From Sepiola atlantica (taxonomy: Eukaryota > Mollusca > Cephalopoda > Sepiida > Sepiolidae), in contig OY744529.1 in assembly GCA_963556195.1 (NCBI GenBank), positions 59,227,580 to 59,291,579 of the forward strand: a stretch of 64,000 bases of DNA, in the 5' to 3' direction. A program made the translations under genes and the position numbers. Positions 1-9,436 of this stretch are shown here, piece after piece (the first letter of the stretch is position 1; every line of letters begins with the position of its first letter). The notes beneath the pieces are model-generated. The model saw nothing but the letters and a program-made list of their open reading frames with translations. It did not search any database and was not told where the DNA came from.

Positions 1-245
1 TATTTAAACAAAAAAAAAACGGTTCAGTAAAGATCGGCATTTTCTTGGTGGATTTTCTTTATAATATCAAGTAAGTTTGCGACTTGTGTGCGTCGATTAC
101 AACAACAACATAAATATATTTAAACAAAAAAAAAACGGTTCAGTAAAGATCGGCATTTTCTTGGTGGATTTTCTTTATAATATCAAGTAAGTTTGTCGAC
201 TTGTGTGCGTCGATTACAACAACAACATAAATATATTTAAACAAA
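1..245. repeat. 116/117-bp tandem repeat, two copies plus a partial third
   Basis: Copies start at 1, 117 and 234. The second copy has one extra T, so the period goes from 116 to 117. Each copy begins TATTTAAAC followed by an A run and ends in a CAACAACAACATAAATA stretch. The third copy breaks off after about 13 bases, exactly where the LINE ORF1 remnant starts. The array may continue to the left of the window. Confidence 0.9.
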
Positions 246-1617
246 ACCTGCCCTCGACGATGACACTCATTGTCCAGGTGTCGCACTTGAGTAGGGGTGG
301 GATATTATTGAAGCCGTCCCAGTCAACACTCATATTTATTTTGTTGTCCCCTACCATAAGGTTACGGGGACCACGGACCGGGACTATAGCTTCGACGTCC
401 CCATACTGACTTAGGACAGCACCAAGCTGTTCTGAGCTAATATAGCCAAGGACGGTGACTAAAGTCCTTCTCTTACTCAAGTACTCCGGCCTGAGAATGA
501 CATTTTTAAATCTCAGGTCGGCTCTGGACACTTTTTCTGCTTCCTGTTTACTTGGAAGCAGAATATCCTAAGTGGCGAACCCTCTGCGACACACATAGGA
601 TGCTGGGACTTTAAGCCCCCACAGAAGGTCCGCCATTTAATTAACTTCGACCCCAGCCAACCCCTTGGTTTTGGTGTCGATGGTGACTAGCGATACTATT
701 CTTTTCGCTAGTCGATCCACTGCACCTGGAGCTTCTTTGATGTTGTTACCGTCGGTCAATTGTTTGTATTTTTCATCAAACAACCGACGGTACTCTTCGG
801 GGCTTAGCTGGGACTGGGGTCCCCACTTGTCTTGAGTTGCTGAGAGGGCAGGAGATGCTGATACTGTAGGTGATGGTGGTGATACAGACGGCGTCTTCTG
901 CCCGGGAGGGATGGTCCTGTCCTAGCTGGACAAACTTTGAGTATGAGGGAGGGACGGCCACTCTTTCGGAGATGCCAAAGGATTGGACACCTTTGGAGTG
1001 GCCAACTTGGTCCCACCTCCCCTTTTGCTGGCGGCACCAACTGCTCCAGATTTTATTTCTGGTCCAGCGACCCCCTTCGTTCTCGGTCTGGATTTTCTTC
1101 CACCGGTTTTCGTTGGGCTTTTGTTTGGTGCCCTCATACTGTTGCTGCTGCGGCTACTACTGCTACTGTTGGTAACTGGAGCTCCAAACAGCTCATAGTC
1201 CATTTCGGACATTTGAATCTGAGCAGCCTCCCGGTCGCTTGGCCCTGGCGGCTGATCTGGATCGGTGGCTCCTTCCTTTTGGAGCTTCATCGACCTGGCT
1301 GGCCTTAATCCTACAGGCAGGAGACTTTTCCTCCTACGAGCAGGTGGGCTGACGGTTAAAGCCCGTCGACCAACTGGTGTGATGGGGAGTCTCTCCCACC
1401 GACCCAGATCACCTCTCCCAGCTGAGCTAAAACCTACGCTGCCAGGGTCAGCAGTGTTGAAATCGTTAGCAGAGTTGCCGTAGAATGCGGTAAACTCCGA
1501 ATTACTTGCAGTGCGTGGGACAGCACTGCCGTAGATACTGGGCATGTTGCCTAAGTCGTCAAAAAACCCGTACGTAAAGTCTTGGCCTACTCTGGCCCCC
1601 AGATGTTTTTTAGGCAT
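246..1617 (-). pseudogene. LINE ORF1 remnant (Tx1-like, RRM-type), 3'-truncated
   Basis: One reading frame runs from an ATG at 1617 down to about 246, roughly 457 codons, broken only by in-frame stops: TAG at 922-924, TAA at 637-639 and a TAG near 575. The N-terminal part is rich in serine, proline and basic residues. The C-terminal part (about 246-530) contains a segment resembling the RNA-recognition-motif fold of LINE ORF1 proteins, with conserved runs such as LVTVLGYISSEQLGAVLSQY. It ends at VEGR, where the related ORF1 at 13.8-14.7 kb goes on to its CCHC zinc knuckle. The knuckle is missing, and the 116-bp tandem repeat begins instead. The TAA at 637-639 directly abuts an ATG at 634-636 in the same frame, so this could be two ORFs rather than one broken ORF. 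The clade assignment rests on similarity to the second ORF1 in this window. Confidence 0.65.
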
Positions 1618-2030
1618 CTGGAACCAAAGCCCGAGCTAGGCACTAAGCCTTCACCGGAGCCCGGTCCAGTCCTCCCCTCTTCCGTTTTGCCCTGCACAAC
1701 GGCAGAATAAAAACAAAACGCGTATTATGTTTTTAGGTAAAAAAAAAAAAAAAAAATCGAAAATAAAACCAGTTCTGAACCCGGCTCTAACCCGCCGATT
1801 TGGAGATGGAAGAACGTTTGCTAAATGTTACTCTAGCTGTTCAACCAAATCCGGCCAGCTGCTTAAGTTGTGCCTGGGTTCAGAACAAACTTAAAAACAA
1901 GAAGAAAATAATCTCAGTTAGTGCCCAAAAGGGGCTATACGAATCACCCAAGAGGGGTGATCACCCAAAAGGGGTGAGAAGAACAATGGTGCCCAAAAGG
2001 GGCTTGCCCAGGGGACAGAGAGAGTCCCCG
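1618..2030 (-). other. Probable 5' leader of the ORF1 remnant, with CCCAAAAGGGG mini-palindromes
   Basis: No coding signal. There is an A run at about 1740-1757, and an inverted pair GTTCTGAACCC / GGGTTCAGAAC near 1772 and 1876. Between 1921 and 2050 the motif CCCAAAAGGGG or a close variant occurs about five times, each a small imperfect palindrome. Assigning it to the LINE leader is an inference from position. Confidence 0.45.
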
Positions 2031-3125
2031 ATCAAAAAGGGGCACAAGAGGCCAAGTAGCGTGTCACTCCCAAGTAATAATCCAAAGTAATAATCCTAGG
2101 GTAAAAAATAACGACGTCAAGCATCTCTGCGGCAATTTTGGAAACTGTGCTTTGTCTTGATAGGGAAGTCCTCTGTTGAGTCTTTGCAACCATGGTATTT
2201 ATTATAGATGGTACTTCCATTAGTTCTTCAATAGGGGTGATTTGTACCCCACAACAGTTTCGCTGCCATTTTGAGAATTGCTCGTTTTTGTGCTTCCTTA
2301 TTATCTGTCGGGGGTGAATTGTAGTATTCACGAGGAATGTCACAGGATTTTCCCTAAATGCCACAATGTTTGCGACGCCACAACGGCCTTAATAAATAAA
2401 TAAAGAGTTTCCATATCGATTTATCAGCTTTTCCTTCAGATACTGATTTCCATATGCCGTTAATTTACTACCTCGTAAATATTCTTCCATTTAAGTGACA
2501 AGGTCCGATATCGTTATCTGTTCCTCATCGTTCTCCTCCAAGAATACACACCCTTTCAAATGCTTTATCCTGATCGTTGTCTTTTGGTCTTCCACTTTTT
2601 TGTTGTTTGATTAATTTAACTGACGTGAACTGTCTTGGAATGTTTCGCATTGTATGGAAGTTGACGTTACATGACTGGTGGTACACACAGTCTGCAGCAT
2701 GAGGATCACCACCAAAATATTCGATCCGACCTTGAACAGCAGTGGCCCACACATCCCCTGTTTGTGCAAATGCACCAGTCTTTACATAGCAAATCTTTCC
2801 TTCACTTTTTCGTTTATATTTTTTTTGTAGTATCAGTTCCACAGAGAAAGCAATGCGTTTTTCGGTCAAATCGTTCCAGAGAAACACGAGCGCCCCTTTT
2901 TACTGGCTAAGCAGAATCATCCTTCTTTGAGGCTAAAGCAATGTCTTTTTTGTTTATGTGAACACTAGTTCTGGTTTCAACAATGATTTTGACACCTTTT
3001 TAGATACTTGCACGGTTGACACCTGCAACACCCTTTTCTGGAAGCACCACTGTCTCATCACAGTCCAAATCCTGTTCACATAAAAGAAGTTTCTCTACTG
3101 GCGGCTGAACTCATGTTTGACCCTG
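2030..3125 (-). pseudogene. Decayed copy of a multicopy animal protein of unknown function
   Basis: Reading the minus strand from about 3120, one can follow segments reading LLCEQDLDCDETVVLPEKG, then RTSVHIN, then a 120-residue open stretch at 2525-2887 containing DAVYH-like CVYHQSCNVNF and SGRPKDNDQDKAFERVC. After a frameshift near 2540 come EENDEEQITISDLVT, a stop, and MEEYLRGSKLTAYGNQYLKEK. A further open stretch lies at 2032-2364. I recognise this arrangement from many uncharacterised, often multicopy, predicted proteins in cephalopods and other marine animals; its function is not known to me. The stops and frameshifts make this copy non-functional. It could be a domesticated or transposon-borne gene. 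Confidence 0.6.
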
Positions 3126-3449
3126 AAAATATATGAAAATATATGTGCATTTGTATATGGAGCTAGTGAATTGTTTGTGAGGGCAGTTTTTGATGGGGTT
3201 TTCAGTTGTTTTCTCAGTAATCCTATACCCTATAAAACAATTTCATTTATATACGGATGTAAGGGGCCCGATTAATTGAAAGAAAGTAATGATTCACCGC
3301 TGGTACCTATATAAAAATAATCACCCATATGCCTGTTTGTGAACCTGGGTGAGTGCAATAAGGGGTTTAGGGATACGGGTACCAATGTGTATGTAATGAG
3401 TGGTTTAGAGGTCGGGTACCCCTAGATATTGTATATTGATATAGTTATT
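3126..3449. other. Spacer with no recognisable feature
   Basis: AT-rich sequence between the decayed gene and the Gypsy LTR. Repeated GGGTACC-type runs (about 3378 and 3415) are present, but nothing codes. Confidence 0.5.
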
Positions 3450-3673
3450 TGTTGTGGACCCGTTTAGGGGTACCAACAATGAATTAAAAGAACAACAGGT
3501 TTAGAGATAATAATAATGAATTGTATTTAACAGAGAAATTTTACACAAATCAGTGTTGGCAGTGCTAGTGCCTAAAATGTGCCTGCAAATGTTCTCCCGG
3601 CAAAACCGGTATTTATGGTAGCCGGTTGCAACCATTTAGTTATCATTAAAGGGTAGGTAGGTCACCCACAACA
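3450..3673 (-). repeat. Gypsy 3' LTR
   Basis: Matches the split LTR at 8641-8776 plus 14980-15082 along its whole length. The ends are TGTTGTGG at 3450 and CCACAACA at 3666-3673. Confidence 0.92.
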
Positions 3674-3690
3674 CCCCCCTTCCCAAACTC
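3674..3690 (-). other. Polypurine tract of the Gypsy element
   Basis: On the minus strand the bases just before the 3' LTR read GTTTGGGAAGGGGGG, ending at the LTR boundary. This is the expected position of the plus-strand DNA synthesis primer. Confidence 0.8.
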
Positions 3691-4680
3691 ATTCCTCCGG
3701 AATCTCAAGGTATATCTTTTTCCTAGGATTCACCTCGAAACTCCCGGTTAATTTACGTTTTCTTGATGAACGTCTCTGTTCCGGAGGCGTTTTTGGTGTT
3801 GGCAAGGACCCTCTACAATGTACACCATCCGCCCCAATCTTTTTTGTACCTTTCCCACTTCCCACACAGTTTTGTTTCCACGGTGTTCCTAGAAGAACAC
3901 CTTCTCTCCATATTCGTAACTCTTCTTTGGTGCCGTAATGTTGGTCGGTTTCACCTATTTTGGTAAATGTTTGTCGAATACCGACTTTATTTTTCTTCCA
4001 AACATTACTTCCGCCGGTAGTACCTGGACTGGCGTGTTCTCGTTGGGTGTAATTCTATACACTTGAAGGAACTGCTGGAGTGCTTTTTCTCACTGCGTGC
4101 CCGTCGATTTTTTCAACGCTCTCTTCAAGGTATCAACAAATTTTTCTGCCTGTCCGTTTGACCTCGGATGGTAAGTCGGAGTGGTGATATGTATAATTTG
4201 AAAGTCTTCACAAAATTCTTTGAACTATCGGGAAGTAAATTGTGTACTGTTGTCCGATACAACAATGTCCACTACTCCGAATCGGGCAAACAGTTCATGC
4301 AACGCGCATATCGTGACATCCGTTGTTGGGTTTTTACATCTAACAACTTCTGGTCATTTTGAGTAGCTGTCGACTATAATTAAATAGTAGAAGCCTTCCA
4401 ATGGCCCCGCAAAATCTATGTGAATCCGGGACCATGGTTGCTCTGCCTTTGGCCATGGACAGTACTGAATAGGTGGTGCTTTCACTGCCGACGCACAGCC
4501 CGCACAGGGCTTCATCTTCGTCTCTATGTCCCTGTCCATGTTTTTCCAATACACATAAGATCTCATTAGGCTCTTCATGCGTGTCGCTCCGGGATGCCCC
4601 TTATGGAAATACTTCTGGATTTTTTTTTTAGCATAGCTGGGATTACTACTCGCTCCCGGTATAATAATGTGTCGCAACAG
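3690..4680 (-). pseudogene. Gypsy integrase region, broken
   Basis: The open part at 4354-4677 holds the zinc-binding HHCC arrangement (HKGHPGATRMKSL ... CAGC) and the first catalytic aspartate in HIDFAGP. A stop follows SYSK. Downstream in the same region one can read the second aspartate block (VSDNSTQF) and the glutamate block (YHPRSNGQAEKFV), so all three DDE positions are still recognisable, but separated by stops. The rest down to the polypurine tract is a basic C-terminal tail, read as far as a PEE-type ending near 3690. Integrase would insert the cDNA into host chromatin; this copy cannot make a full protein. Confidence 0.85.
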
Positions 4681-6130
4681 ACTGAAAAAGCTTCTGCCGT
4701 TTGCTCATCGTCTGTTTGTAATTTATTTTTAATTTCGATAATAAAATTATCTTCTCTTGCCTCTTTTTGTATATCGCCAAGTGTGACCGGCAGCTCTTTT
4801 ATTGTGTTACACAGTACTTTACTATAGTCATATTCAGACCGAAGGGATGCTATAACTGTATCCTCGAGCGGTTCTGTGTACTTTGGGATTAGCCGCGATA
4901 AACCATCTGCGTGTCCTAGTCTTTTTGACGTTAAAAATTCCATCTCAAAGTCATAATTTAACAGAATTATACCCCATCTCTGTAGGCGGTTTGCTGTGTA
5001 GGTTGGCAAGCCTTTTTTTAATTCAAAGATGGTGATAAGTGGCTTATGGTCTGTTTGTAGGATAAAATGACGGCCGTGTAGATACCTGTGAAATTTGGTC
5101 ATTGCGAACACAATACCCAACGCTTCTTTTTCAATCTGAGAGTAATTTTTCTCTGCAGGAAGTAAAGTTCTTGAAGCGTGCGCGATGGGTTTCATCGAGC
5201 CATCCGGCATTTTATGCAAAATGCACGCCTCAATGCCGTAGGAGCTGGCGTCACTTGCAACAATAGTTTTTAGCTCTGGATTAAAATGAGTAAGAAATAA
5301 TTCTGAAGTTAACTTCGTTTTTAGGTTGTCGAATGCAGATTGACAGTCGGCGGACCATTCCCATTTACTATCTTTCTTAAGTAACTCATTTAAGGGGGCT
5401 CGCAATTTGTGCATACTGGGAATGAATTTTTCGTAATAGTTTGCGAGACACAGGAAGCTTTGTAGTTGGGTAACATTGTTCGGTTCGGGCATATTCTTGA
5501 TGGCTATAGATCTTTATGGGTCGGGACGTCTTCCATTCTTATCAATGACATGTCCCAAGTATTTGATCTCTTCTAGAAAGAATTCACACTTTGACTCCTT
5601 GAGTGTAAAACAAAAATCGCTTATCCTTTCAAATACTTTGTTTTCGTGCTCACGGTGCTCCACGACGTTCGTACTTTTCATTAAGATATCGTCAAGGTAG
5701 CCGATCGAACAATCGAGCCCGCTCAACATCGTGTCAATTATCTGCTGAAAAATCGACGGGGCCACTTTAGTTCCAAAAGGGAGACGATTGAACTTTAGTA
5801 GTCCCCTGTGTGTCGAAATACAGAGAAGCTTAGAGCTATCTTCCTCTACAGGTATTTGCAGATAGGCTTCACTCAAGTCAATTTTTTAGAACAGTTTTCC
5901 ACCGTTTGATTTTGGGAAAACCTCTTCTGGAGTCGGCAGAGGATAATGATAATCTTTCAATGCATCGTTCAAACCGGTTGAGAAATCGGCACACACTCTG
6001 ATCTCTCCAGATTTTTTTCTTCACATAGACGGTTGGGGCTGCCCATTCCGAGTAGTCAACTGGTGTTAAAATACCTTTCTCCACCAACCGGTCTATTTCT
6101 GTATTAATTTTTTCAAGAGAGGCAAATGGT
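4575..6130 (-). pseudogene. Gypsy reverse transcriptase and RNase H, frameshifted
   Basis: RT starts in the frame of the preceding protease (KRKRSVPF ... LVEKGILTPVDYSEWAAP, about 6000-6150), shifts frame near 6010, and resumes at 5876-5514 with YLQIPV, FNRLPFG and the catalytic YLDD box (residues 60-63 of that segment). A stop and a TG-rich break lie at about 5493-5513. Then 4575-5492 encodes the connection and RNase H domain, with IVASDASSYGIEA (D81 of that segment), IEKEALGIVFA and LQTDHKPL supplying the acidic residues, followed by a linker toward integrase. Catalytic residues are retained, but the breaks prevent a continuous Pol. Confidence 0.88.
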
Positions 6131-7783
6131 ACACTTCGTTTTCTCTTAAAAACGGGATTCTTATTTTCAATTAGTTCAAAACTCGCCTTCATTTTAGTAC
6201 AGCGTCCTAATTCATTAGAAAACACCTTGGAGAATGACTCTTTCAAATCCTTCTTCAATTTTTCTGCTTCAGCAGAAAAGTTCTCTATTCGTTGACAATA
6301 GGCGCTTATCGGCGAATCCCAGAGCTGGAAGTGCTGAATCCAATCTGCACCGAACAAATTTTCTGTATCTTTCATTACGAACATGCGTAATTTTAATGTC
6401 TTATTTTTTAGTGTCACTTTTGAAATGACTTCCCCTTCAAATTTTATTTTCTCTCCGGTTACCGATCGAGCCACTTTATCTGTGCGTAGCATAGTCAGTC
6501 TGTCGATCTTTTTCCAGGTATTAATATTAATAATTGATAGGTCAGACCCTGAATCAAGCTGTAGTTTAACATCTCGATTGTTCATTTTTACCGTAACATA
6601 CTTTCGTATGTTTAGGTTGCCACCATTAATTCTAGTTGTTTTTATGTAACTTTTTTTTCTAGTGTTACTTCTGCAATGTGAGTCTTTGTGTCCCATTTTA
6701 TGGCATTTGTCACAATTTTTTCGTTTAAAAAGACACTTCTGGTACCAATGTAGGTCCCCGCAACCCCAACAAGGGTGGTTTGGCAATTTTTCATCCGACC
6801 TTTGAGGCAAATCCTTCCTGAATTTTTCCTTCGAAGAGTATGATTTTTTTGAAAAACGACGAACATTTTTAATATTAGAATTTGCTGCTTCCTCTATTTC
6901 TTTAGCTTCCCTTTTCTCGGAAATATGTCGTTGACAGCTTTCGGCCAGTTGTTGCAATGTTAAATTTGGCCCTGTCTAAGTTTGCTTATTGCCCGTTTTC
7001 TTAACTCTGCATCGTTTTGCGAGACGAGCCCTTGAACAAATATTAATACTTTGAAATTGTCCGCTGTCAAGGATGATAACTTAAAGTCGTCACAATGTTT
7101 ATTGACGATCGAAGCAAACGTTGAGTAATCCTGGCTTTCTTTTCGCGTTAGGTTCATACATTTCCATCTTTTGTGGAATAAACTTGTTTTGGGGCAATAT
7201 AGTTCCATTAACATTTTAATGGTTTCATTGAAAGATAGTTCGCCCGTTTTCTTCGGCAGAATATAATCGACAAATTTTGTATGCTCTGCCGTACCTAGTT
7301 TACGAAGAACTAAACGAACCTTTTTCTTTTCCGACTATGTGCTACAATCAATGTCGAAAACATCCTGATATCGACGGTACCATGATTCGAAGTTTAAGTC
7401 CTCTTCAGGCACATAGTTGAAGGTTTCTATAGCTGACCATATTGCATTTTGGTTGAACGCGTCGCTGTCGTCATTCGTCGTATTTATCATTGCTTGTGCC
7501 AGCTGTTCAAATTATCTCTCTGATTGAGTCTGTTGACCTAATTGTAAATTTGTTATCCCAATCAATTGTTCGTCTAAAGATTTTCTATCTTCTCGCTTTT
7601 GTGCTAAATTCTTTTCCTCAAAGTACTTCAACAAACTTATTTGTTGCGACTGAAATTCCTTCTGTAGAGACTAAAGTTTTTCATCATTTGCCTTCTGTTG
7701 AGCAAGATGTTTTTCATCGTTTGCCTTCTGTTGTTCTGATTGAAATTTAATCATCTCCAATATCTGTTTCGAGAAATCTTCCA
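6131..7783 (-). pseudogene. Gypsy gag and protease region, frameshifted
   Basis: An ATG at about 7783 begins MEDFSKQI, followed by a glutamine- and lysine-rich probable coiled coil with a stop inside a QQKANDEK repeat. Capsid-like sequence continues at 6960-7214. A one-base shift near 6970 leads into 5878-6957, which carries two zinc knuckles: CWGCGDLHWYQKC (C-X2-C-X3-H-X4-C) and CDKCHKMGHKDSHC (C-X2-C-X4-H-X4-C), at residues about 63-95. The aspartic protease signature LQLDSGSDLSIIN follows at residues 132-144. The same MEDF start, knuckle pair and DSGSD box recur in the plus-strand element at 25084-26300, so the two are relatives. Confidence 0.85.
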
Positions 7784-8640
7784 TGATTAAAGAAATACTT
7801 TCTTGAAAAAGAATTAGTCACAAATAGTCCTTCACTATTTTTTTCTTTTCAAATGCTTACTGTTTAATAACAAACTCAACCCCTTCTCATCACTGCGTCA
7901 GTCGGGTCTCGAATTCGACCGGCACTTGCTAATCTTTTTTTCTCTTCTTTCAAAGTTCTTTTAGAAAAAAAACGATTTTATTAATCCGGTTTATTGGGTA
8001 ATTAATTTAACAAATTATTTGTATTTTTGTTCGCATCTGGAATTATTTTTTTTCCAAATAAGTCCGTTTGCCTTTCAGTGTAGGCTGAAAATGCAAAATA
8101 GCAAGTAATGGCTATATAAAAAATTGACTAGTTATTCAAGAAAGTAACTTGGTTTTACTTGTCAGATTTTTTTTCCGACTATACGATTTTACAGTGACAA
8201 GTCTGTTCGCAAAATACGTTTGACTATATCAGACACGAAAAAAGGTTTTTGTAGTATGGAGTTTTTTTTGTTGTTTTTTTTCAAACCTTTCAGTTTTATA
8301 AACACATGGTATTCCAATTTCATTTGTTGCACGAGGTAAAATCCCGTATTGAAATACGAAGAACACAAATAGTAAAATCTGTCTTTTTTTTTCGTCCAGT
8401 AATTGTTTAAACTGGTTATTTCTTGTAAGGAAGACTCGTCCCAAAATTGAATGTATTCGATGTTTCCAATATCTTCCCGAAAATTGTAAAGCACAGGGTT
8501 TTTTGGGTTTTTTTTTAAACGGGTAGAATTTTTTTCTTTTTTCGAAGGTTGACCGTGTTGTAGACACTGGTTTATCACTCACAGGTTGCAAGGTCCAAGG
8601 TGTTTCCAACGAAGTTCTTTACGAATCACTCGCAGCCAGT
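7784..8640 (-). other. Gypsy 5' leader with primer-binding site
   Basis: Next to the 5' LTR, after a 2-nt AC gap, the minus strand reads TGGCTGCGAGTGATTCG (about 8622-8638). TGG pairs with a tRNA 3' CCA, and the rest resembles a tRNA acceptor and T-arm 3' half; I do not assign the tRNA. The rest of the leader is AT-rich with T and A runs and no supported gene. Confidence 0.6.
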
Positions 8641-8776
8641 TGTCGTGGACCCGTTTAGGGGGTACCAACAATGAAATAAAAGAACAACAGGTTTAGAGAT
8701 AATAATAATGAATTGTATTGAACAGAGAAATTATACACAAGTCAGTGTTGGCAGTGATAGTGCCTAAAATGTGCCT
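8641..8776 (-). repeat. Gypsy 5' LTR, inner piece
   Basis: Starts TGTCGTGGACCCG at 8641 and matches the first 135 bp of the LTR at 3450. It stops at GTGCCT (8771-8776), where the LINE begins. Confidence 0.92.
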
Positions 8777-8777
8777 C

Positions 8778-9436
8778 AATATTTATTTGCGTAAACTTGT
8801 ACACAAAATGTGGCACAAGGCCAAAAAAGGATCGGTCATCTCTAACTTAAAAAACTCAACTTAGCTAGTTTCAATCATGACCATCATTTACCATAATACC
8901 GCATTCATACTATACATCCATCGCTACTCACCATAAGAATTCATACCATGAAATCCTACTTAAATCCCATATAAGAAATATGCAACGGGGGGGGGGGGGG
9001 GAACAAAAAATTAAAAATATGATATATACAATGTAAAGGAAATAAAGATTAGTAAAAGCCCCCCCCCCGTTATTGAAATGTGGCAGAGATGCCGATTTGC
9101 CGGTCGAAATCGAAAACTCGAAAAAAGGTGGTTGATGCAGGCCCCAACGTTTTATTCTGACCACCTCCTTCGAAAATATCGAAGGGTTACCTGCATCTCC
9201 GGCAAATTTGGCACTCAGTCACCTAATTGGAGAGGGAAGGGGAGTGGGGCAGAAAATAAAAAGGGGAGTAGGATGAGGACAAAATAAAAGGGGGCATGTA
9301 ATGGAATCAATCATACACTAGCTAAATTGTTGAACTAAAACATAAACAGAAAATTAAACAAAAACTAACTTAAAATAAGTCTAAATCTAACTTAAAATTA
9401 AAGCATAGTTCGTTTCCTGAACCCAATATTCTCTGC
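8778..9436 (-). other. LINE 3' UTR
   Basis: Non-coding. It holds a G run (8988-9001) and a C run (9060-9068) and ends near 8778-8823 with a module that on the minus strand reads GGCCTTGTGCCACAT then an AAATAAATATT-type tail. That module is shared with the SINEs at 24130 and 53544. Confidence 0.7.

Noticed and set aside
870..1483. Plus-strand ORFs over 870-1483
   Set aside because: They are antisense shadows of the LINE ORF1 remnant on the minus strand.
8189..8609. Two overlapping minus-strand ORFs in the Gypsy leader
   Set aside because: AT-rich low-complexity translation between the primer-binding site and gag; no match to gag or any domain.
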